Under the pieces are notes generated by a model. The model ran no database searches. It was not told the origin of the DNA and was given only the letters and a program-made list of their open reading frames with translations. DNA of 64,000 bases from Linanthus parryae (lineage: Eukaryota > Streptophyta > Magnoliopsida > Ericales > Polemoniaceae), in the NCBI GenBank assembly GCA_023055425.1, contig JALGPY010000010.1, forward strand, positions 17,705,363-17,769,362, in the 5' to 3' direction. Position numbers and translations under genes: made by a program. Below are positions 41,997 through 53,900 of the stretch, in pieces (position 1 is the first letter of the stretch; every line of letters begins with the position of its first letter).

Positions 41997-44900
41997 GTAC
42001 GCTTCCTTCACGAATTTACTTCAGTACTTTCGAGTTACTTGTATTTATCAATTTACATACAGCTCGGATCGATCGATTAGGGAAAGTAGTCAAATGAGAT
42101 AAAAGTCGGTATTTGGCAGCAGAGGGGAACAAAAGATCATGTTGCTGATAGAAAGTTAAGCAATTATGGTACAACCGGTGATTAAGTTCTATAAAACTTC
42201 AACTTGAACAGCTTTTACACATTGATCTATATCCATTTTAGATACTAGGCTTAGTTATACACACTCTGAGGTTGTTTGGCAGTGCTAACGTCGAGATGGG
42301 AGGTTTGGTCAAAATGTTTCAAAAGGTTTTGATTATGGGAGGTTTTGATTAATTGCCTAACAGTCCATCCATACATCAAAGCAGGTCATATAGAGTTTCT
42401 TTGGAACTTACCCCTCAACGTAGCAAGGATTCTAGGATTACACAACACTCTCGTACCACTCCTCCATTTCGTCCAGCTTTTATCCTATGGGTATAAAGCA
42501 TGTATCTCTTCTGCACTATGTAATGTCAACCCAAGATATCCGGAATGATTCTTCTTTGGCACCTCATGCCGACGCAAAGTTATTACCTATTCCGAGAGTC
42601 CTCTGGTAATGCTTCTACTGTGTCCAGAGCTCATTGAGATGACAAAAATCAGTTTTTAGATTTTTGGCAAACATAAAATTTACCTGCATTTCAACAACTG
42701 CTGTCCCACTGCTTCCAGACATAGTTATCAAAATCTTACAATTCACGATTCGTATCCTACGATTCGATTCGATTCACCCATGAAACGATGCGAATCCCTT
42801 GGTGAATCTTAAATGGTCAAAAATTTCACCGAATCCCGATTCAAGATTCCGAATCTTACGATTCAGTTGCGATTCAATCCGATTCAGACGATTCACCATG
42901 GATTCAGCTGAAGGTTTATTTGAGTTAGAGCTCAAGTGTAGGAAATAAAACTTACATTTTTCCTGAATGTTTTGCAACATGTGTTAGTTTTAAAATGACT
43001 TGTACATTTCTTTTAGTCAAAGGCTAGTAGTTTTCTATTATTTTATATCTCCCTGGCATCTCAATAGTTCCTTGCTCCACCTGTCTTTCTATATCTTCAT
43101 TATAAAAATTGTGTCAAGTTTCTTATCACTAGCTAGGGATGCGAGTTTCTGAAACTTTGAGCCTTCTTTTTGTAAAATTATGAATATATTAGCTCACACA
43201 TGTTATAGTTTAGTAAAATATGTTATTATATGGACCTAACATAAGTGCAAGCGAATCTTTACGATTCACGATTCGATTCGATTCACGATTCAATGAAGGT
43301 GAGTTTCGATTCACTATCTGAATCCCGATTTGACAACTATGCTTCCAGAAGCAAGTAGAGGGTTTGTTTTCTGAAACATGCTTTTTTATTAATTCTCGGT
43401 TAAGGCGATAACCGATTTTGACCTCACAATGTGTGAAGATTTCAATAATTATCTTTACAGGATTGAGATATAGCACATTTTTGGTAATTTTACATCCCCG
43501 CTACATCTTATATTTTACCAAACATTAAAATCACTATATTAGCCTGTCACAGTAACTTTTACGTAATATTTATCAAAACAAATTTAATCTATAACTCACA
43601 GTAGCTTTCCCACTGTAATTCTTACACAATAGCGTTCTACACATCTACGGCTTCCACAAACTAGGCCCAAGTCCCTTACTACAATCCAATGGCCACTGAA
43701 ATTTCAGTATCTTCTGTCTTGGTCTGGTTACTCCTTAAACCTTTAGATTCTAAATGATCCCTCCAGAATTCGAACTTACAGTTTATCCCACTCCTTGTTT
43801 CATCAATCAAAACAAGGAATACTGCTTCATTTTATTTGTAAGTCTATAATCGATTTGGTTACCCAAAAACGAGTCAATGCTGAACTTCAATTCGAGTAAA
43901 CTTGATAAAACTGCTAATATCTAAAGTAGGTTCATAAAGATTAGGTATAGTAATTCTTTCTTTTTACGTCAGAGGATATAAAAACATAAAAAATGTGAAT
44001 ATAAACCTAATCTTGATCTTAAAAGTGAACATAAATTATGTGATCGCTAGAGTTTTAACTTGAAAATACTAGAAGTTAATATGATATTTTTGACCTGCAA
44101 AAAATGTTTTAATACCTAACAAGACATTCAAATAAGCCTATCCTTACATATCAAACTCCATATGGCACCAGGCACGGTGAACCTGTTCTTGTTCCACTAG
44201 TTGGAACGATTCGTCTAACATATCTCTTCACAGTTTGTCCCCTACACGGACACGATTATTGGTTAACAGACTTATGCAGGATTTTTTTTTTATATATTAT
44301 TTCTCAGTTTCCGTTTCTTTTTTTTATACATTGTTAAGAAACATATACTTTTACTGGTTTTATTTCAGGGTTTATATATCACCACACAGCTCGAGCTGTT
44401 CTGAGCAATCATTTACACCTGGCGATGAATCTGCTTTATCACTGATTTCTAAACAAGAGTACCTAGAGACAAAGAACTGTGTAACCAGTGAATCCCTAGC
44501 AAATTCAGTGCCAAAAAATGCACTCAAGGCTTTTAGGCTTCTAAATGAAAGTCCTGTAGCTCAGGTAATGTTTTCCGACACTTTCCAAGTAATATTCTGT
44601 ATGTGGACCAAGGGGAGGTAGTAATTGACATTTTTCCATTGATTTCAATGCTACCACATGAATGGGAGGTTTAAGGTGCATATTTGTTGGTTTCTGCTCG
44701 CTGACTTCCCTCGTCTTTTCCCGTATCGAAAAATTGAACTTTTGGTTAAACATGTGCATGCATTGTTGATTCTTTTGAAGTTAGATTATGTGTTGTAGAA
44801 TAGTGACCTTCATCCATGAATTGGTAAATGAGCTTCGGGCAGAAGGCATCTCTTGCGTCGAAATGATTGAAACTGGGCTTTTGAATTGAGAGTTCTGTCT

Positions 44901-47900
44901 AGGTCAATTGTCAAAACCAAATTGCTTTCGGGAAAAAGTGAATGTTCCCCATGTTATTATTTTTCTTGTTTACAGGTCTGCCAATTTTCTCTTTTAATAT
45001 CAACAGTTGTCATTTATTGTGAAGTTACTAGCCATCTCTCATGAGATTAGTACTTGTTCTTGGCGTTCTCTTCGCAGTTGTTCTACAATTTAACTCATTT
45101 AAATGGCAAACTTGAAGCATAGTGCAACCATCTTTATCAAATCTCTAATTAATCCCCGTCTTGATAACTGATGCAGGCACACTCTATGTAGTCAACACGA
45201 TATCTCAAACCATTGAATCAATCAATCCCGTAAAAGTGAAGTGGCGATATATCGACATAGAAAATATAGGAAGTTAAAAGTCACGGTTCACCCTTTTAGG
45301 GTGTTCCTGTGATATTTTGTCCAGTAAAATGAAGTCGAAGATTCTGATATGGGTGTCGGGAATAAACTGTACATGATTGCTAATAGGTTTGGTCCCTTTT
45401 TTAATCTATCATTGTAAGAGAAAGAAAGTGAACTAGGATGAAGTCTGAAGACTGAACCTCAGCATGAACCGACATACTGAAAATCTGAAACACTAGTAGA
45501 CACTTGCGCCACAAAAACTGAAAAGAAAAACCATGAAGTTTAATGGACTAGTGTTAAACACAAGAGGTGTGACCCTGCAATTTTGGTGTTGCAATAGGTG
45601 CAATGATATATCTTGGAGGGAGTTTAATTCAGAAGCAAGTAAAACAGCGGCTAAATATAGTAAAATGGAAGTCGGAATGGGTAAAATGTAGGTTTCCTTT
45701 GTGGTAATCAATAGGACTCCTAAATGCATCCATTAAAAGGTTAATACAAAATAAGCTCCAAAAAACAGCCTTCTTTGATAAAAACAAACTCGTAGCTGCT
45801 GCCCTGATTACCAAATGACAAATATAACCTTACAAAGTCTTTTACGTCTGGGCTATGCAGAAAGCTAGCTAATACACAACAAAAGGCCTCCAGTAAGCTG
45901 CATGTACGAGGGCTGTATAAGCTGCAGGTTGTAAGACTCTGGGAAGTTCCCACTGGCTGTGACTATCTTAGCTCCTTGCAAGGCCCAAAAACTTAACTTT
46001 TGGAGTTCAGTTGACCATTACGTGTACTAAATTTCTGTTAAAACACTGATTTAAGTATGAGTATCATTGTTCTCCAAACTCGTAGGTTCCATGGGTTTCT
46101 CCTGTATCAAACTCCATGGGTTGAGGAAATTCACCATCAAGTTTTTTTGTCAATTTTGATTATTTCAAATTTTGGGTTTAGCGTCTTTCGGAAATTGGCA
46201 TACATCAATTCAACCGTAGTGCCTACTGATACAACTACATACTCCATATTTGCTGCTTTGAATCGTGGAAAAGGAGAATGTACTTCTTTGAACAGATAAC
46301 TCCTTTGAGATTCCAAACAGACCGGCCCATATAGCATATTGGGGTTTGAATTGTCCGATGGAAATCTTCAAATTTTTACATGTGGTAAACTTCAACTTCC
46401 TCTAGGCCCTAGGGTATGAACTGGATTAGTATATTCATTGGGCGAATTGTGAACAAGCATCTTTGGCTTAATTAGGAAGTGGAGGGAACAGTATTAGTGG
46501 AAATTTCTTCTGAATCCTCCACCAGCAAGGCTTCATAATCATTTTTACACTCACCATAGATAGAAAGAGTTTCCAAGCTGGCTTGGTTGTTATAATAGAT
46601 GAATTTGCAGGATAGAAAATATCACCCGATATGACTTCCTTATGCGCTAAATTGTGATTTTTTTTCCAAAAAAAATTTTGAATATCTGTTAAGGAATTTA
46701 TTTTAGGGATTATTATATTTAAGGCTAAAAATCCAAAAAGTATTTGCTACGGAGGCAGAAAAATAGTAGTAATTATTAAAAGGTCTATTCTCGGAGAACT
46801 ATTTATTAATAGGAAATAACATTATATAGGACACCTAAAATGACTCCCCAACGGCAAACGTGGTCATCGACTAATCGTATCCTAGCTCGGGCTTCCCTCA
46901 AGTCACTTATGCCCTCTCACTCAGTTGAATATTTTTCACCATTTCCGTTCTCAATTCCCCCCAACCCAATTCTCAAGTTCACATCGGCAGTGCGGATGAA
47001 TAAATCAGACATGAAGGCAGACAAGAAACCTTTGGCGCGGATCTCAGATTATCGATCGAGGAAGGTAACGGCGAACCGGCGATGATGTCCTTTTGCCGTT
47101 CAATCCTTGTGCCATTGGTTGAAGGTAGTTCAGCGAATTGTCCTACTATTCCTTCCCAAAGGTGGGGGGTTTCTATTAAGGTAGGCGGTGGGGAGCGCAC
47201 CCTCGGGCATGTCTGTAGTCATATCAGTTGTTATTCATTCGGGTACTGTAGTAGGTAAACTTGAAGCCGTGATAGTGGTGTAGCTCTACTCCGCTCTTTT
47301 TCTCCTCCTGTTCATACTGGGGTTTGAAAGTATTCGTCGCTCCCCGATAGGCACGGCAGAAGAGACTACGTGAAGAGACTGGTGTCTTAGATCGAGTAGA
47401 TTCTTTTGTGAATTTAGAGGCATTCGTCGAGGATGCTCTTCTCGATAATATTTTAACTGCTTAGTTCTCTGCCTTGTTATTCCTCGTCTCCATCTCTTAG
47501 GTTCTCTTCAGTTCCTCAATAAATAGTGATTGATTCAATTTTCGTCCAAGTAAATATTTATAGGTCTTTTTTTGGGATAATGTTCATATTTTTTTCTAGT
47601 AAGAAATGTTTGTAGGTTTTAGTAATACACTTCTTGCGAAATCGTCAATGTAATTGAAGAGAAAGTCGACTTGCAAACACTTCATTTTATCATCTTGACT
47701 ACCTTCATGTATGTGAACATGTAAATTATTGCTTTTGGTTACTCCGAACCAGAGTTACCATAATTCGCTACCCCTCCGGCGAACCCCGATCTGGATCGTC
47801 CAATCCCAATCGCGGATCGCCGGCGATCCGGATCGGAGTTTGCTGCGTTCCGGCGACCAAGTAGAAACAGAGAAGAAGAAATTAGACCTACACGCAGAGA

Positions 47901-50900
47901 AGAAACAATACCAGGCGCTGCCTATTCCGTTTTCCTCGTCGGCGTCGGATTTTGCAGTTGCACCGTAACTTCGTTCTCATCGCCGACGTTAGACTCGTCG
48001 TTGGGGAGAGAGAAGGTCGTGGGGTACGGGAATTCTAGCTTTGGTCAAAAACTGCATTCATTTAGTGATTTATTTTAAATGGTGGGCCCTATCATGTGAT
48101 AGGTTTCTTTGACTTTCTAGAGGTGTCGGTCTGTAGTCCCTTGCTTCATTTTCTTTTTTCGCAAATCTGCTTCATTATTTAATTTTTTGTTGGGAGGAGT
48201 ACCTCTATTACATATTATATTATTTTTTACTTCTAAAAATTATATGTAATATATATTATTATTTTCTTAAATAAAATAAATATTATGATATTTAGTATTT
48301 TAATATACCTAAAGCAGCAATGAATGTAGTATATTTTTAACTTCAGAGTCTTAAGACATTGTAGCACCACATGTTAACAAAATAAATCGATCCGAGATCG
48401 CGTTCCGCGATCCGGCCTAGCGAATTTCGTTCCGCACGAGCATCCGAAGAAGCCTACCCCTAACGAACCGAATTCCATATGGTATCGCGTTCCGCGATCC
48501 CGTTCCGCGTTCCCGTTCCGCAGCGATCCGCGATCCAGGTAACCTTGCTCCGAACGGGCCGTAGCTCTTTCCCATCTGGAGTGTTTGGAGGACTCCCTAC
48601 TTTACTGTCAACCATTCTTCACTTCATACCCATGTTTTCTATAATTGATTTCCTTGACTATAAAAACATCTACCATCCGCAACCATGTTCCTAAATTAGG
48701 ATTGCCGCTCTGATACCACATTTTGCTGCACCAGGGGTATGAACACGCAATTTAATGCTGCAATAGGTGCAACAATACTCATTTTCAGTGAAATAAAGTA
48801 AATTGGGCTCCGTTTGGTTGGTGGTAAAACATTTTCCTGTGAAATGTTTTCCCTTGTTTTGGTTTATTGGTGCTGTTTAGTTGGAGGTAAAAACAAATGA
48901 TGTAAAATGTTTTCCCTCAAATGATGTAAAATGATTTACACATTTCAAATCCGTAAGCCATTTTCCGGAGAGTGAAGGAGCACAACAACTCAAACTAACA
49001 ACCCCACCACCAATAACCACCACTACCACCTACCTCCACCACAACCCATCACCTTCACCACCACCCATCACTGCCACTGCCATCACGGCCCACTGTTTTG
49101 GCAAGTGTCAACCAAACACGAGAAAATAATTGTAGAGGACTTTTTCACACAATATTTTACGCGTAGAATATTTTCTCTTTGTAAAACATGTTACTGCGAA
49201 CCCAAACAGCCTTGATGAAAGTGGGAATGGTAGAAATCTGGAATTAACCTTTGGACTCAATACATATTAGTGGGTGCTAAATGCATTTTGTATTGAATTA
49301 GTTTGAAGTAAAAGTGCATTCTTATTCCTTAGCTCTGAAGTAAAAAAGTCATTAGGGAACAACTGCTAGGAGTTTTTTTCATATAGACCTTTTATGAAAT
49401 AGAATTCAGGAGTCCTCTTGCAACCAAAGAAACCCACATTCTCTTGAATACGCTATTCCATTTCAAGTTTGCCACCTCTTGTGCTGCATCAACAATTGGA
49501 TACTTGATTTAGGAAATTAAATACAGCCTAATGTTCTTCTTCAGCAATGACCTTCAGTCGCAAATCTTGTTTGTGTAGTGAGATGGATCTTAGAAACCAA
49601 CGCAACAAACAGAGAGCAAAAAGAGGCAATGCAATTATGCAACTGGGGCTTTACTGCATGGGAATACCATGAGCCATCGATCATTTCTCTTAGGAAGGCT
49701 TCAGGATGTGTTCTGGGTTCATAGTTTTCAGTACTTACAACATACAGAGTTGTCTTCCAAGCTCTGGGGTTAATCGCATAGTAGGTCGCTGCTTTTTGCT
49801 CTATCATTAGCCTGGCCCCTGAATATTTTCAACCTGTTTAGAGTGTTGTGTGCCAACATATATCTCTGCCGACAAATTGTACCTTGAATTTGACATTTGG
49901 TGTCTTTATAAGAATGGGTAAAAGACATTTTCCACCGTCCAATTATGGACAAAAGACATTTTGCCCCCTGATTTATGGAAAAAGACACTTTGCACCCTTG
50001 TTAACGGATGGAGAGTGGACAGATACCACCCTTCTGTTACAATCCGTTAGTGGAGGGGTGCAAACTGACTTTTTGTGACCATTTTACCCTTACAAATTGT
50101 GGACAAATACCACCCTTTTTATTTATTATATAGTGTTCTTGATGTTCTTGGTGTTCACAAGCCCTCTACCACAAGCCCTCTATCTTTTCACTTTAGATCT
50201 TAGTGATTGCCTCAACAAATAAGAGAAAAATTGTTTATGCTCAAATCAAATCTTATGAGAATTGCATATAGATAAAGCAAGAAATAGTCAAAATCAGTTA
50301 CAAAATCCAAAATTTTCAGAAAGAGAGATTATCTAATAGCAATACTCCGGCGAAACCCACAGCTCCAACCACCCATCACCGTCGCTCTTCCCGACAACCC
50401 AGAAGAGCCCAGAAGCTGGGGAGCACTTTTCCGTGAGTTACACAGCAGCCGACCACAGAGGGGATTTCAGCGATTATCACAGTGCGCAACCCATCAATCT
50501 GAGACCATAATCAAACAGGCTTTGATGCCTGAGACCATACGACCAAGTCAGACAGATCGATGTTGAACCAAACTCAAAACTCAGACTGCAATATCCCCGA
50601 TCTAGTATCCATATAGAAACACCGAACCACCAGCGACAATAATAGCAGACTCCCAGCTCTCACTTCGCCCAACAAACCATCATCTGATCAGTTGAACAGA
50701 CAAAACCAAAACTCACCCAAATTCAAACCCATTTCAATTTGCAAACGCCGCTATTAAGCTCCGGCCCCCTTTCGGGACAGCCCTAGAAATCAGCAGCGAT
50801 TTTGTTCTTGAGAAGCAGGGAGATGAACCTCGAGCGATTGAGTTGCCACATTTCATGTAGAGATCGATCAATTTGTTGTTCAGCTCACTGTTTCCTGTCC

Positions 50901-53900
50901 ATGGCGATCGTGAACCCTTTTCGCAGATTCAATCGACTCCTGATTGGTACACCAATCCATCAAAAATTCAAAAATGCGGTAATCTGCGGGAAGGCCTTGA
51001 TCGATGACCTGAAACGCTTCTTCAATCTTACCCTCTTGGCTAAAACTCATCAAATCGACGATTTTAGAAGGTTCAGTGGGATTCACCATTGATGGGTCTT
51101 TACTGGTTCTACGGGGAAGCGGTGATTTCGTTTGTGGGTTTTTCCGGTGATTGGGGTTTTCAATCGGAGAGAGGCTTTCACGGCGGAGATAGGGTCTGTC
51201 TGATCTGGGATCGTGATGGTAGAGGAGAGACTGATTGTTCATGGAGGAGGGTGAGGAAGACTGTTCCATGAGGAGGAAAAGAGAGGCGGAAGAGAGAGGG
51301 AGGGAGAGATGAGAGAGGAGGGAGGCGTGCTAGGTTAGGAAATGAGAGGAGAAAGAAAGGAAAGGTTTTATAGTTGTGTAATTTTGTTACATCCTGAGGG
51401 TAGTTATGTCTTTTTCCCCCTCCGTTAGTGTGGTGTTAGTTTGTAACTCTGATAGGGTGCAGAGTGTCTGTTTCCATAAATCAGGGAGCAAAATGTCTTT
51501 TTTCCATAATTGGAGGGTGGAAAATGTCTTTTACCCTATAAGAATTTATATGAGGGAAGACTCCGAGTTTTGTAAATGCTGGGTTGTCAAAGTTCTTAAA
51601 TCACCAAACACCTCGCTGTTTCCTTTATCTGAATGTAAGGATGACCAACTTTATATTTTTAGTACTAGAATAGTTCAAAATCTTTTCTTTTTGTGTCCAA
51701 TGCGACTGAAAGTTGGAAATGCCTTTTACCATTCTTATCCATGAACAAAACCATGCCTGATGCTGCACATTCTCTCAACACCCAAGTTAGACTTTATGAG
51801 CCTTGTTGAATTGAGGTAACAGGGAAGGGTTTTGGTGTCTCCATGATTGCTGTTCTTGTTATTCTTCTGGAAGCTTCTTGGTGCTGGTGTCTTTTGTTTG
51901 GTAGTGTGTGATGCAGAACACATTAAAGACGAGCACGTTTGGTAACCGTTTAAGAACATACGGCTCAAAAAATGTTTGAAAATATAATCAGAAAATGTTG
52001 GGTATGTGTGTCTAAATCGAAAACACATTTGGCAATGCTATTAATTTCAGAATTTACTGTAATGTCCTTACGCACATCCAATAATGAAATAAAGTTGTAT
52101 TTTATTCATTCATCAAGGGTAGGAATGTCTTTAACCACCGAACTCCGTAAAAACACCAAAATAGGTGTTGTTTTTTAAACAAGCACTTTTCAGCCTGATT
52201 TTGTTTAGACATATATGAAAAGTACTCTGCCAAACATGTGTCTTGAAAACACTGTTTTCCAACACGTCTGTGTATGAACAAGTATACCAAACATGCAATT
52301 AGACATCAATCAACATGCTCTTCAGTTTATTCAGTACTGTGCGCATAATTCTCGAAATAGTATCTTCAGTAATTGTGTTTATTCAGTGAATGGGAAATTA
52401 AGGTTTTGATTAGAGTAATGCTTGCTACACACCCCAACAGAGAAGTCCAGAAGAAACCCCAACAGAGAAGTCTCAGAGGTAAGTGATTGTGGCATTACGG
52501 TACAGAGGAGGGAAGTTATGGAAGAAAGTAATTGATTGTAAATATGGGGTGATGGATGGTTGGTGGTGTTCTAAGGAAACTACAGCTCCTCATGGTGACG
52601 GTCTCTGGAAAAGCATCAGATCAGTGTGGAGCAGATTTTCAAATTTTGTTTGCTTCGAAGCAGGGGGTTGAAAAATCACTTATGTACTGATTTGTGGGGT
52701 GGTGTAGTGTGGTGTGATGTGGGGAGGTGCCATTGTCTTATCCAACTCTTTACCAACTAGCTGTTGATAGTAAGGCTTTGTGGCAGGTTAGGGTTGGGGA
52801 AGACACCACGACTTACTGGGAGCCAACCTTTGTAAGACCTTTCAATGATTGGGAACTAGACTTGATTACAGACCTGTTAGCCAAGCTATTCCTAGTCCAA
52901 ATTGACTTGAATGCTCTGGATAATATAGTGTGGCTCAAAGGCAAGGACGCGTTTTCAGTCAAATGCTTCTATAAATTGCTGGCATGGAAGAACAATTTTA
53001 CACCTCAAAAGCTTCCCGAACTCCCTGCAAAGATGAGCTTTTTTTGCATGGTGCATAATTAAGGAAGCTGTCCTCACGCAAGACAATCTCCAAAGGAGGG
53101 GTTTATGTAGTAGATTGACCTTGTGTCTCCGCGAGGAGAGTCCATTAAGCAACTTTATTTTGTAGTGCGAGGTAACAAGAGTCTTCTGGGATTTGACTTA
53201 AGCTATTTTTGGTATTAGCTGGGTGATGCCAAATTCTGTAAAAAGATGTTTCCCACAGTTGGAGTTTTGCTTGCAAAGGAAAACTGAGGATGAAGATCTG
53301 GAGGATAATCATTACTTGCATTTTGTGGTCTGTATGGAGAGGAAGGAATCTCACAATTTTCCAAAATGAGCTGTCAACTCTTCAAAGATAAGAATTATTT
53401 TGTGATACCTTACAGTACTGGTGTAAAGGGCAGTATGGAGAACTGAACAACTAGGTTGAGTTACCGACTTGACAATGTAGTGGTTCGTTTTGTGTTTCAT
53501 GGAACCGGTACTTGTTAAAAAAACGCCAGAACACTGCCACATCCTTCATAGTCAACCACTATTATAATTTTCTTTGCAGTGAATGAATATTATGTGGCCA
53601 CATTGGACATTTGAGTTGGTACATCTAGCATTTTTGTTTTGATTGTGGTCTATGTAGTCTCCTAGGCATATATATGTGAGCATAAAGAAATCTAGAAGCA
53701 GCAGGAACAAACGCTAGTAGATGAATGTAATGGAGTATTATTAGATAAGTTTGGTAACTCTGCTATAGAATTAACCAAAATAGAAATCTAAGGGTCAAAT
53801 TTGCAGTTTGAGCTTTTGATTATTCTCTTCGTTTTGTGATACATGTTTCTTGTTTATTGCAGTCAGTTGTTGCTTCCATTGCTAGCGATGCTAATGTATG

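Noticed and set aside
41712..42011. Antisense 99-codon frame over exon 1 of the host gene
   Set aside because: A shadow of the GC-rich exon; the plus-strand frame is supported by splice sites and family resemblance.
42774..42980. Open frame giving 'LNRIESQLNRKIRNLES', and a similar one at 43210-43476
   Set aside because: The apparent coiled-coil text is produced by the iterated GATTCG words of the hAT-like element, not by a gene.
49541..49807. 88-codon minus-strand frame in intron 2
   Set aside because: No domain, no splice context and no similarity I recognise. It is likely chance in intron sequence.
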